This document shows, piece by piece, positions 1 through 11,489 of a stretch of DNA of 64,000 bases. The translations under genes and the position numbers were made by a program. The stretch is from Viola odorata (taxonomy: Eukaryota > Streptophyta > Magnoliopsida > Malpighiales > Violaceae): contig OY829538.1 of NCBI GenBank assembly GCA_963691705.1, forward strand, positions 33,004,836 to 33,068,835. Reading direction: 5' to 3'. The notes beneath the pieces were generated by a model, which was given only the letters and a program-made list of their open reading frames with translations, did no database searches and was not told the origin of the DNA. Each line of letters starts with the position of its first letter. The first letter of the stretch is position 1.

Positions 1-1883
1 AAAATTACTCAGCCAATGTGTCGTCTACTGCAAAAAGATGTTGATTTTGTATTCAATGACAAGTGCAAGGCAGCATTTGATACTCTCAAAGTCAAGCTTA
101 CATCTGCACCTATTATTAGAGCCCCTGATTGGTCCCTTCCCTTTGAAATCATGTGCGACGCCGGCAATCATGCGCTTGGAGCCGTCTTGGGGCAGACGAA
201 AGACAAAGAACACTATGTGATTTATTATGCTTCCAAATTACTTGATCCTGCCTAGCAAAACTTTACAATCACTGAAAGAGAACTCCTAGTTGTCGTTTAC
301 GCCCTAGACAAGTTTCGTCAGTACCTCTTGGGCACTCACGTCATTGTCTACACCGACCATTCTACCCTTAGGTGCCTCCTAACGAAGGTAGATGTTAAAC
401 CACACCTTATCCGTTGGATCTTACTTCTCCAAGAGTTCCATCTTCTCATCAAAGACAAGAAAGGAGCAGAGAATGTGGTCGCGGACCATTTGAGTAGGTT
501 TCCTGCCCAAAATGATGATTCGCTAGTGCCGATCAAGGATGTCTTCCCTGACGAGCATCTCTATCTTGCCCAAGCTGTCCAGTTTCCATGGTTCACAGAT
601 ATTGCAAAATTTTGTGCTATAGGCTCTTTCCTTGCGGATGCATCACCCAGCGAACGCACCAGAATTCGAAAGCAAGCGAAATACTACATCTAGGACAACC
701 CCTACCTATGGAAGAATTGCTCCGGCCAAGTGGTTAGGCGTTGCGTGAATCTTGAGGAAGTGCCCTCAATCTTAAAGTTTTGTCACTCTTCCGTCGAAGG
801 AGGCCATTTTGGTACCAAGAAGACCGCAATGAAAGTTCTCGAAGCTGGATTCTTTTGGCCATCCCTATTCCGTGATTGTTATATGTATTGTGCATCTTGC
901 CCTAGATGTCAATGTATAGGAAATATCGGAGCACGCAACCAGATGCCCTTGGCAGGTATCATCTCTTGCGAGATCTTCGATATCTGGGGTATTGACTTTA
1001 TGGGGCCATTCCCGAATTCTTTTGGCAATACCTACATCCTTCTCACCATAGACTATGTTTCCAAGTGGGTCGAGGCCAAGGCAACTAATATGGATGACTC
1101 CAAAGTAGTTATCGAATTTCTACGCTCCAATATCTTTAATCGATTCGGTACCCCACGCGCCCTAATCAGCGACCGGGGCACCCATTTTTGCAACCGGATC
1201 ATCTACTCTCTCCTCCATAAGTACGGAGTAACTCATAGCGTCTCCACCGCTTATCACCCCCAGACAAACGGGCAAGCCAAAATTTCCAACCGAGAAATTA
1301 AAGCAATTCTTGAAAAGACAGTCAATCCGTCACGGAAGGATTGGAGCACGAAACTTGGAGATGCTCTTTGGGCTTACCGGACCGCCTTCAAAACCCCAAT
1401 CAGGATGACTCCTTATCGACATGTCTATGGCAAGCCATGTCATTTGCCGGTGGAGATTGAGCATAAAGCCTTCTGGGCTATCAAGCAGGTCAATACGGAT
1501 CTAGGGCAAGCCGACCAAAACCGTCGCTTGCAAATCCAAAAATTGGAGGAATTAAGAGATGATGCCTACGAGAATGCCCTCATCTATAAGAATAAGACGA
1601 AAGTTCAACACGATAAGCTTCTTGTTCCCAAATATTTTGTTGTTGGACAGAAAGTCCTATTATACAACTCTCGTTTGCCTTTGTTCGCAGGTAAACTGAA
1701 GTCTAAGTGGACAGGTCCTATTTGGTTACCACGGTTTATGACCATGGAGCTGTTGAGATCTAGAGCCTAGACACAGGAGTCGCTTTCAAAGTAAACGGTC
1801 ATCATTTGAAGCCATTCTATGAAGGGTTCAAACCCTTCACGACTGATGAAATGAGGGTGGCAGATCCACCAGTCTTGCCCTAG
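1..1883 (+). pseudogene. Athila-like Ty3/gypsy pol, 3' part: RNase H and integrase (element A1)
   Basis: The reading frame is open from base 1, so the RT lies upstream of the window. RNase H motifs are visible (IMCDAGNHALGAVLG, then [11 protein letters not shown] and ADHLSRF). The integrase follows, with an HHCC zinc-binding part ([10 protein letters not shown] ... CASCPRC) and the core aspartates in GIDFMGPF and SDRGTHFCN. The third catalytic position, in HPQTNGQAK, is Lys instead of Glu (1279-1281). In-frame stops lie at 253-255 and 691-693. A frameshift near 1735 precedes the C-terminal tail (FKVNGHHLKPFYEGF), which ends at 1883. The wording is that of the Athila lineage and the same domains recur at 55767-57612. 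The element continues downstream into a second ORF, a spacer and an LTR. It is dead as an enzyme source. Confidence 0.9.
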
Positions 1884-2215
1884 ATACCTAACAACGTCCA
1901 GGCCTGGACGAAAAAGATGGCCGGTCAAAGAGGCATTCCACACGCCTCATTTACTTTTTCCTCGTATCTCTTTCCTTTAATTATTTTCGTTATTCCTTTC
2001 TTTTGTTTTATTTGGTTTTTATTATTTCCTTAACTTCCTTTATTCCCTCCCTTTGTTTTTATCCATCTTTGAAAAGGATGTTTACTTTTTGCAGATTGGG
2101 TTCTGCACCCACCATGTTCCCACGTCCTCTCCCTTTGTGACACTTGTCACGCCAGGATGTCACCCAACCAACACTCCTCTCTTTATTATTTATCCACCTT
2201 TTCTAAATACTTTTT
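1884..2215 (+). other. Non-coding Athila spacer between pol and second ORF
   Basis: No coding sequence is seen. The stretch is T/C-rich. A perfect 14-bp palindrome, GTCCAGGCCTGGAC (1896-1909), lies 13 bases after the pol stop. It shares its AGGCCT core with palindromes in the second Athila element of the window. The spacer ends where the solo LTR begins. Confidence 0.6.
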
Positions 2216-2695
2216 TATAAGATTTGGACTTCTGGAGAGGGGTAGGTGAGGAAAATGGTCGTTCAGAATCTTTGTTCTTAGCGTCCGGTGTACCTGCGAA
2301 GCGCCAAAGGGGGTCTCCGACGTAGACACTCCAATGCTTTAGTATGGCTATTCAAGATGGTAGGGGTTCGACTGGCAATCTTAGGCTTACCCTTTTTTAC
2401 CTTGACTGGTGAGGTATTTATAGGCAAAATGTGAGTGTTATCTCTAGGGGGTGGGCGTTATCTAGGGAAGATAACGCCCAAGTTCCTCAAGTGACGTCAT
2501 GTTCTACTTGGGATGGGATAACGTCGTTAGTGTGGCTAGATAACGTGTGAGACCCCCCCCCCCCCGGCTGATGTCGACCATCCCAGGATTCCTTGTGAGG
2601 TGAGAGGCGGTAGCCACAGAGGTGGACGCCCGGTGGGGGCTACAATATTCCGGCCTTAACGCTGGGTGTAAGGACGAAAATGCCCCTGGAATTTA
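2216..2695 (-). mobile_element. Diverged solo LTR of the same family as the nested element at 47028-55766
   Basis: The sequence aligns end to end with the two LTRs at 47028-47537 and 55251-55766. Shared blocks are the start (ataagatt-ggacttctgg), tacctgcgaagcgcc, gtagacactccaatgc, the dyad GGGCGTTATC-N7-GATAACGCCC (2453-2462/2470-2479), tgatgtcgaccatccca and a TATTTATA box (2415-2422) that reads as TATAAATA on the minus strand. No internal sequence and no second LTR flank it, so it is a solo LTR sitting between the A1 integrase and second ORF. A C-run (about 2551-2564) interrupts it. I could not define a clean target duplication; the right end runs into an ATT microsatellite. Confidence 0.75.
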
Positions 2696-2792
2696 TTATT
2701 ATTATTATTTTCCTCCCTTTCTTCCAACGTGCCGCCACTCCCTCACTTCATCTTCCTCCCTTGAAACCCTAAACACAAACCTAGCAAACACC

Positions 2793-4600
2793 ATGTCCGC
2801 CCCAAAGAAACCCACCAAAATAAAAATGGTAGCCCATAAAATCGGCTCATTCCGCTGCCCCACTTCCAGCCAAAAAACCCTGTCACCCACCTGCTCTATA
2901 TCCCCCCTCACTGTCAGCCGCTGAGTCCAGCTCCCGTTCATGCCACACCGACCTAGGGAGGAACTATGAAGAAGCCGGCGACAGTCTGGTGGGTGGCGAT
3001 GCTAGCATCCAGTCCAATGGAGAGTTGGAAGTCACCCGATCTAAGCCGACGACCCATACCATCACCAGATCTGGTCGGACAGTCCAAAAGAATCTGGACA
3101 CCGATATTTACAAGTCGTCAGCGCAAACCCATGAGCCGGCAGCCACCATCGAAGAGGAAGACACAGACGAAGAAGAGGTAGAAGTGGTCTTGCGAAAGAG
3201 AAAGCCCAAATCAGCTTTGTCCATCAAGATAGAGGAGGTCGCTGCCAACGCCGGAGACCCGTCTGCACCGGCTAGCAAGAAAAGCAAGGGCGTCGAAGAA
3301 GAGAAAGGAAAAGCAAAGGAGTCCAGTCCCAGAAAGTCTAAACGAAAAGCTGAATCTTCAAAATCTCACTCCACCACACCCACACCAGCTTCATCCTAGG
3401 TGACATATGAACTCGCCGACCTAAAAGGTTGGCTTACTTTTGATGATAAGCCCTCTCTAGACATACTTGTTATTTTTTACTCAAAAGGTGTTAGCCCTTG
3501 TGCGCGCCTAGATCTTCCCTTTTTGGACCGAATGGGTATAGGCTCTCGAGTTTGAAAGTTGTAAAAAGTATTGGGTGGGAAGCTTTGTTCTTTCTGGAGC
3601 ACCCAACTTTTTCCGAGCTCTCATTTGAGTTCTATTCCACATTCTGGCTTGCATCAAACCAATTCAAGCCTAAGGGCAAAACTGGTCCGTGCCTTTCAGC
3701 CCCCAACGTTGTTAATTTTATGCTGATGGGCAAATGGTCTAACTATCTGTCAATGAACTGAATTGTGTATTGGGTGTTGTGTGTGTCGATGAGTTAGAGT
3801 CCTCTTCTTATAGAACTGCCCATACTGTGTACCCTAGTGATTTTGATGCTAATACTGCTTTTTAGGAGCTGACCGGCGATGAAAATGCTGAGTTCAGCCC
3901 TAAATCTTCCAAGGGGTATGAGATTTCTAACCCTGCCCTCAGGATCTTGCATCGATTTCTGGCCCTTACCTTCGTAGGTAAGTTCACCTCATCAGGCCAG
4001 TTGTCGATGCAAGAATTGTTTTTCTTGTGGTGTATGATGCATAAGGTTAGGGTTAATCTAGGGTTTTGGTTTACTACTACTGTTGCAAGTGTCCAGAGCA
4101 TATCTCGCAGTCCTATTTTGGGATCGTTAATCACTCGTATTGCCATAAACTTGCATAATTTAGATTTATCTTCCAGCAACCTGTCTGCACCACTTGACTT
4201 TAAAATGCTAGACCCCAAAACCCTCGACGAGATTGGGCATTTGTGTGTCTCACAGCGTGTCTTGAGGTTTAGTGCAGGTTGTACACCGGTGAAAGAACAA
4301 GCTTTCGGCACTAAACATGGAGGAAACTTCACTTATCTGACTCCTGCCCAGATCGAGCATCCAGGCCAAACCAGTTCTGCCCCAGACGCTCCAACCAATC
4401 CTGCCCAAGACGATCCACCTACTACTCCAGCTACCCAGGATGTTCATCCTGCCCTCCTTGCTGCCACAGCAGAGACCAACAGCCTCCTTCGATCCATTCT
4501 AAAGCAACTACAAGACCTGACGACGGAAGTTTCAACGCGAAACCTTCCGCCTTTGTCATGGTCCCCAACTGTGCACCATCGCCCTAGGGCACTCCACAAC
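2793..4600 (+). pseudogene. ATHILA-type second ORF (post-integrase ORF) of element A1, broken
   Basis: The ORF starts at the ATG at 2793, after the solo LTR. It has a Lys/Pro/Ser-rich N-terminal part with a block of acidic then basic residues (about 3120-3395, EEEDTDEEE and KKSKG). Conserved blocks follow in shifting frames: LRILHRFLALTFVGKF, SMQELFFLW, GSLITRIAINL and LDPKTLDEIG (about 3930-4270), then a Pro/Thr-rich tail. The second block matches 59400-59700 almost motif for motif. This is the protein family annotated in plants as ATHILA ORF-1 (PF03078), sometimes called env-like because of its position after pol. Stops and frameshifts break it into at least four pieces. The C-terminal limit is uncertain. 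Its function is unknown and I infer none from the sequence. Confidence 0.75.
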
Positions 4601-5806
4601 ATTCTCCTATCCCTTCCCCCCTTCTCCCTAAACTCTTTTTATTATCTGAACTCCCTTGTTTATTTTGTGCACCTCTCTCGCATTAAGAACAATGCGAAGC
4701 CTAAGTGTGGGGGAGGATTTATGTGTTTATGTGATATTTTAGTATTTATGTTTGCTTGAATGCATGTTTATTGTAATGCTTGTTGCATGATTGCATGCTT
4801 TGTGCAAAATTTAAAATTTTTAGATTTTTACTTTTTAGGATTTTGTTAGCTTTTTAGCACTACCCAGTTTTAAAACCCCCTTGTATGGACACACTTTTGA
4901 CTTATGAGCACATAGAAATGAACTGCCTTTCATGTTGGTCTTGCCCTAGATCTTGCATGCTTTGTCTGCTAGTTTTTATAACCTGCATCTTGCCCTAAAC
5001 ATTAGCAATCATTTATAGCACCTTATGAGTATTTGAGACTAAACAGCTATATTTTTCATGTGTGATTCAATGCTTAGCTAGGCACTCAACTAGGTTTGCA
5101 TGATACCCCTGGGTATGGGCACCATCAGTCTTAGGAAAGCAACAAAAAGACGGAAAAAATGAACTTTGCATCTTTGTTTTCTTTCTTTTTCTTTCTATCC
5201 TTTCTCTTTTTCTTCATCTCGCCCTCGACACCCTATTTCATTTAGCCCTCGACATCTTCTCATTTCCTTCTCATTTCTCTCTTCTTTAACCACTTGTTCT
5301 CGCTTTCCTTGAGCCATTTTCCTTGGCAGGTGAGCGGTATTTGTCAGAGGTAGCGGGCTAGATAAGCAGCAAATCCTAAGTGTGGGGAGGCCGGCAAGAA
5401 AGTGTAGATACTAAAGTAGAGCTAGGGCAAAATCATCAAGCTAATCAAAAAGAAAATCAGGCCCTAGCTGAAGTAGTTGTCAAATTCGTGCCTCTTCATC
5501 TTCATCAAGCCTTAGCTGAAGTAAGTTGGAAAAATCCTCAAGCTAATTCAATCTTCATCAGCTGAAGTAGTTGTCAAATTCGTGCCTCTTTGTTTTCATC
5601 TTCGTAAAAAAAAAAAAATCAAAAAAAATCAAAACCAAAAAAAGAAAAGGAAAGAAAGTTTTATCTGGTTTCAAAATAAAATAAAAGAGAGAGAGGTCAA
5701 AAGCACAAACCAGAAGAAAGAAGTATTGCCAGCATGGTTCCCAAGAAAAGAACTCCCCCCAGAAGAACAATTTCGTATAGGCCTCGACTGTCTGCCCTTG
5801 ACGGAT
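4601..5806 (+). other. Non-coding 3' spacer of element A1 with an internal polypurine-like motif and a direct repeat
   Basis: No gene is seen. The motif aagtgtgggggagg at about 4702-4715 resembles the polypurine tract that precedes an Athila 3' LTR, yet no LTR follows; a similar motif sits at about 5378. A direct repeat with a period of about 94 bp (gctgaagtagttgtcaaatt, at about 5467 and 5561) is followed by an A-rich stretch (5605-5690). Short open frames here are low-complexity Lys or Phe runs. Confidence 0.55.
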
Positions 5807-6360
5807 ACTGTCTCACCGCTTCATCTCCTTCCTAACCAAGGAATCCTTCCAGGTTTTTCGTTCTATTCTCCTATTCTTTTTCTTCCTCTTTTGCTCTTCC
5901 TATTTTCTTTCTTTCTTTCTCTCCCTTTTTCTTCATGTTCTTCTTCTTCTCTCTACACCTCTTTCCTTTCATTCTTTTTTTATGATGCAAAGTTTGTTTC
6001 TGATTGTTGATTGCCTAAGCATATGGATTTTAACTTGGGTTGATGTTCAAACTATGTTGTGTGTCTTGTTAATTTACATACTTGAGTGATTAAACACCTA
6101 GCCTCGTTGAGTATGAGTGTAAACACTTTCCCTAGTGAGGATTGCTGATGCCAAGTCTGATGTGGTCAAGTTTCTTCGTTAGGGTCGTTATCCTAATGAT
6201 TTAATGCAGGGTTATCTAGGCAGAGTATGTCTTGACATGGTCAGGGCTGATTGTTTGGTTTATTAATTCTTGTGCTATGGTTAGTTGTGCCTGTCTATGT
6301 CTTGGGGTGTGTTTCCGTTTTGATTGCTCGAGGGCGAGCAATGGGCAGTGTGGGGCAATT

Positions 6361-7971
6361 TGATATGGTGTCTTTTTATGCATGTTTTTCCCTTCCTTTC
6401 AAGTCCCATTTTACACTAGATACTGCTAATTTGGCTTGGTTTCCAACGATTTTGCAGGGTCTGGACTAAAGGGAGAAACTTGAGGAAAAGCGCGCCTTTT
6501 GGATGCATTTCTGCAGATCTTACATCGTCGAGCCCTAGACACAGTTTTGTCGTCGAGGCCTATTCACCCTTATGTCATCGGGACCTAGATGAGCTACTGA
6601 AGACATCTTATGTCCAGGCCTAAATGACGCACGTGCATGTTCTTCTCGGATGACGCTTGACCAAAGATGCCAAAAAGATTCTAGCGGGATTCCATGCAAA
6701 ATTCATCCAACTCGGTAGAGAATACTCACTTCTGCCATTTTGTCCCCTAGTGGGGTTGTTAGGCTATATATAGGACCTTAACTCTTAGGGTTAGAGGAGG
6801 CTGCTTTTTAGAATATTTTCTGAATTTATAGGGTTTTCAATCATTGTAGCCGCCTCTCTAACATTGGGGTCCGTTCTTTGTTTATTTTTCCAAAAACTAG
6901 AGCCCCAAGCTCCGGCCGGTTTTTAATCCAGATTTTCATTTTCATCTTCATCTCTTCTCCGTTTATGTTGCTTTCTCAATCCGTTTTGTGTATGAATTTC
7001 AACATGAGTGGCTAAGTCTCTTAGTCTTGGCAGGGGTGTTTTAAGGATTACAAGAGGATAGTTGGGAGGTCAAATTGTTCTTAAAATGTTTTCATTATTG
7101 TATCCACTTTCTTGTCATTTCATTGTCATTTTGTGTGGGGTTTGTTGGTAGTTTGATCATTTATTTGCATGCTTCTCATGAATATTGTCATTTCTATGGT
7201 AATAACTAACGCGAGGCCATGGAATAGAGTAGGCACCTAGTCCAGAGTCACCATGTCATTTGGTCCAATCTGACTAGGGCAAGAAACCGGTTAGGGCAGA
7301 CTTCTCAGTGTCTAGCCCTAGACGTGTCTTCTCTCCACTTCACGGGCCTGCGTGTATGACCCATAAGCGTACCTTGGGCGCAGTGTCACGACCACTCCCA
7401 TAAGCGTACCTTGGGAGTGACTTCTCTTGAGAAGAGAAGCAGGGAGTCCACGTGAAAACATGATTCCTATAACACGTCTATGGCGTGAAAACAGTTTATC
7501 CTTACACTAATGACCGACTAGACCTTGACGCAATCCACCGTTTACCCCCTGCTAAGATTTTCCCTTTTACTTGATCTATCGTCTTTACTTACTTCGTTAT
7601 TACCTTTATTACAACTGTTTGTCTTTACTATTTTTATTGTTATTCTCCTGCCGTATTCTCGTTCCCGTATTATTTAATTATTCAGTTTACCTTTTATTAT
7701 TTGTCATTTGTATTTTCATTTCTTGTCTCAACATCAACTGTCATCGTTGGTTAGATTCGTCTACACCAACCAAACCCCCCCCCTGTGTGTTTATTTTATG
7801 TCTATTGCATTTCCATCCTCATCATACATCTAGGGGCAAGATAAAATCTAGTTCTTCATTTTCCCTGTGGTTCAACCCTGACTTGCCGCTGTTTACATTA
7901 ATTTGTGCATCTAGCCTATCAGGATTATATATATAAATACTATATTTGATGCGCGTTTCGACGACGCATCA
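6361..7971 (+). mobile_element. Athila-like LTR in unit 1 (original 3' LTR of element A1)
   Basis: It begins TGATATGGTG directly after the polypurine-like ggcagtgtggggcaatt and ends GACGCATCA, giving the TG...CA termini expected of an LTR (1611 bp). It contains a TATA-like TATATATA (6765-6772) about 400 bases in, followed by a leader of the kind seen in the other Athila LTR at 61876-63441. Shared blocks with that LTR include the paired sentences around 7260-7400 and 62860-62960 and the gtttacattaatttg block near the end. The next base belongs to chromovirus gag. Target duplication cannot be tested because the 5' LTR lies outside the window. Confidence 0.8.
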
Positions 7972-7974
7972 TTA

Positions 7975-9310
7975 CCTTACGCCTATGGAACTAAAGGAGC
8001 ATCAAGTTCTACTACTTCTCTTAAATCGGCCAGCAACAAACCGTATACCCCTCCAACAGACCGTCCAGCCACCAAAGACATAGTTTGCTTCAATTGCAAT
8101 GGAAGGGGACATAAGAAATCTGAATGTCCGAATAAGAGAGTTTTTATCTTGCGGCCTAATGGTGATCAAGGGTCAGATGATGATCGAGGGGAATCTGATC
8201 TCGGGGAAGAAGAAGAAGAGGTGGATTCGGATGATCATTATCAGCAGGGTGAGCAAGTTAGGTTGATGGTGATACGACGCAATCTGAGTGTGCAAGCAAA
8301 GGAAGAAGTGTTTGATGAGGAACAACGAGAGAATTTATTTCACACGCGTGGTGTGATTGATAAGAAAGGGTGCTCAATCATCATTGATAATGGTAGCAGC
8401 ACTTGTCTACTCACTTGTCCGCCAATTGTGCAAACTATGAAACATCCACGACCGTACCTCTTACAGTGGATGACCGACGGTAATGAGCTTAAGATGAGTA
8501 GACAAGTGCTTGTTAAGTTTTCTATTGGCAAGTACCGCGATGAAGTACTTTATGACGTAGTGCCTATGCAAGCGAGCCACATTCTCCTAGGCAGGCCGTG
8601 GCAGTTTGGTAGAGAAGCGGTCCATGACGGGAAGCGAAATCACTATAAACTGGTGAAAGATGGAATAAAGTTTACTTTGGCACCGTTGACACCAGCCAAA
8701 GTCGTTAAGGACTAAGAGTGGCTAGCTAAGTCCTACGCTAAATATGAAGTTACAAAATAGCTTGAGAGAGAAAAAGAAGGATTGAGCGTGAACAATAAAG
8801 AGAGTGAAACTGAGTGTGTGAGCCTTCAACATTCGCATGAAAAGAGTAAGCATGCAGAGGGTGAATGCGAGAGAGGAAAACATTCGCATGAAAAGAGTAA
8901 GCGTACTGAGAGTGGCATAGAGAGATCAAAAGGAGATGAAAATAAAAAGAAATTGAGTGTATATGCCAAGGGAAGCGAAGTGAGGAGAGCACTGATTTTT
9001 CAAAAAAATTATTTTGGTGTAAACGCCCTCTTCTTTTAATCTGTTTTCATTCTTCATGTTTAAATACATCTAACGCTAATCTTTCACATTCTATTCCTAG
9101 TGGTCTTTCCTCTCTATTGCAGGAATTCAATGATGCTCTACCCGAGGAGATGCCTCCTGGATTGCCTCCAATCCGAGGCATTGAACATCAAATCGATTTT
9201 GTACCCGGTTCAGCGATCCCTCATCGTCCAGCCTACCGAACTAATCTCGAAGAGACCAAGGAACTTCAACAGCAAGTGGAGGAGCTGCTTGAGCGTGGAT
9301 ATGTGAGGGA
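7975..9310 (+). pseudogene. Chromovirus gag zinc knuckle, protease and RT start, unit 1 fragment
   Basis: The frame opens right after the LTR (PYAYGTKGASS) and contains a full CCHC knuckle, CFNCNGRGHKKSEC (C-X2-C-X4-H-X4-C). An acidic linker and a retropepsin-like domain follow, with IIIDNGSSTCLL as active-site region and HILLGRPW as the usual C-terminal block. The active triad is D-N-G where the family has D-S-G or D-T-G (AAT at 8389-8391). Stops fall at 8713 and 8758. After a frame change the RT start is recognisable (9117-9310: LPEEMPPGLPPIRGIEHQID ... LLERGYVRE) until it is cut at the unit join. The upstream gag is missing because the Athila LTR lies there. Confidence 0.85.
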
Positions 9311-9872
9311 ACTGTCTCACCGCTTCATCTCCTTCCTAACCAAGGAATCCTTCCAGGTTTTTCGTTCTATTCTCCTATTCTTTTTCTTACTCTTTTGCTC
9401 TTCCTATTTTCTTTCTTTCTTTCTTTCTTTCTCTCCCTTTTTCTTCATGTTCTTCTTCTTCTCTCTACACCTCTTTCCTTTCATTCTTTTTTTATGATGC
9501 AAAGTTTGTTTCTGATTGTTGATTGCCTAACCATATGGATTTTAACTTGGGTTGATGTTCAAACTATGTTGTGTGTCTTGTTAATTTGCATACTTGAGTG
9601 ATTAAACACCTAGCCTCGTTGAGTATGAGTGTAAACACTTTCCCTAGTGAGGATTGCTGATGCCAGGTCTGATGTGGTCAAGTTTCTTCGTTAGGGTCGT
9701 TATCCTAATCATTTAATGCAGGGTTATCTAGGCAGAGTATGTCTTGACATGGTCAGGGCTGATTGTTTGGTTTATTAATTCTTGTGCTATGGTTAGTTGT
9801 GTCTGTCTATGTCTTGGGGTGTGTTTCCGTTTTGATTGCTCGAGGGCGAGCAATGGGCAGTGTGGGGGAATT

Positions 9873-11486
9873 TGATATGGTGTCTTTTTATGCATGTTTT
9901 CCCCTTCCTTTCAAGTCCCATTTTACACTAGATACTGCTAATGTGGCTTGGTTTCCAACGATTTTGCAGGGTCTGGACTAAAGGGAGAAACTTGAGGAAA
10001 AGCGCGCCTTTTGGATGCATTTCTGCAGATCTTACATCGTCGAGCCCTAGACATAGTTTTTTCGTCGAGGCCTATTCACCCTTATGTCGTTGGGACCTAG
10101 ATGAGCTACTGAAGATATCTTATGTCCAGGCCTAAATGACGCACGTGCATGTTCTTCTCGGATGACGCTTGACCAAAGATGCCAAAAAGATTCTAGCGGG
10201 ATTCCATGCAAAATTCATCCAACTCGGTAGAGAATACTCACTTCTGCCATTTTGTCCCCTAGTGGGGTTGTTAGGCTATATATAGGACCTTAACTCTTAG
10301 GGTTAGAGGAGGCTGCTTTTTAGAATATTTTCTGAATTTATAGGGTTTTCAATCATTGTAGCCGCCTCTCTAACATTGGGGTCCGTTCTTTGTTTATTTT
10401 TCCAAAAACTAGAGCCCCAAGCTCCGGCCGGTTTTTAATCCAGATTTTCATTTTCATCTTCATCTCTTCTCCGTTTATGTTGCTTTCTCAATCCGTTTTG
10501 TGTATGAATTTCAACATGAGTGGCTAAGTCTCTTAGTCTTGGCAGGGGTGTTTTAAGGATTACAAGAGGATAGTTGGGAGGTCAAATTGTTCTTAAAATG
10601 TTTTCATTATTGTATCCACTTTCTTGTCATTTCATTGTCATTTTGTGTGGGGTTTGTTGGTAGTTTGATCATTTATTTGCATGCTTCTCATGAATATTGT
10701 CATTTCTATGGTAATAACTAACGCGAGGCCATGGAATAGAGTAGGCACCTAGTCCAGAGTCACCATGTCATTTGGTCCAATCTTGCTAGGGCAAGAAACC
10801 GGTTAGGGCAGACTTCTCAGTGTCTAGCCCTAGACGTGTCTTCTCTCCACTTCACGGGCCTGCGTGTATGACCCATAAGCGTACCTTGGGCGCAGTGTCA
10901 CGGCCACTCCCATAAGCGTACCTTGGGAGTGACTTCTCTTGAGAAGAGAAGCAGGGAGTCCACGTGAAAACATGATTCCTATAACACGTCTATGGCGTGA
11001 AAACAGTTTATCCTTACACTAATGACCGACTAGACCTTGACGCAATCCACCGTTTACCCCCTGCTAAGATTTTCCCTTTTACTTGATCTATCGTCTTTAC
11101 TTACTTCGTTATTACCTTTATTACAACTGTTTGTCTTTACTATTTTTATTGTTATTCTCCTGCCGTATTCTCGTTCCCGTATTATTTAATTATTCAGTTT
11201 ACCTTTTATTATTTGTCATTTGTATTTTCATTTCTTATCTCAACATCAACTGTCATCGTTGGTTAGATTCGTCTACACCAACCAAACCCCCCCCCCCCCC
11301 TGTGTTTATTTTATGTCTATTGCATTTCCATCCTCATCATACATCTAGGGGCAAGATAAAATCTAGTTCTTCATTTTCCCTGTGGTTCAACCCTGACTTG
11401 CCGCTGTTTACATTAATTTGTACATCTAGCCTATCAGGATTATATATATAAATACTATATTTGATGCGCGTTTCGACGACGCATCA
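9873..11486 (+). mobile_element. Athila-like LTR copy in unit 2
   Basis: This is a near-identical copy of 6361-7971 (1614 bp), with the same TG...CA ends, the same preceding purine-rich tract (cagtgtgggggaattt) and the same following chromovirus gag sequence. It arose by segmental duplication of the insertion junction, not by a separate insertion, because both flanks are duplicated with it. Confidence 0.85.
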
Positions 11487-11489
11487 TTA

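Larger units (their letters stand above)
5807..9310 (+). repeat. Chimeric tandem repeat, unit 1 of 3 (3504 bp)
   Basis: The unit consists of Athila 3' spacer and polypurine tract (5807-6360), Athila LTR (6361-7971) and chromovirus gag zinc knuckle, protease and RT start (7972-9310). It ends at the join ...tatgtgaggga|actgtctcaccgc, where chromovirus RT codons run straight into Athila spacer. Its left edge is continuous with the A1 spacer upstream, so this copy carries the original left boundary. The three units differ at few positions by eye. Confidence 0.9.

Noticed and set aside
7571..7936. 121-codon frame found in all three LTR copies (also 11083-11451 and 14590-14955)
   Set aside because: It lies wholly inside an LTR, is Leu/Tyr/Cys-rich with low complexity and changes with the C-run length; repetition of the LTR explains its conservation.
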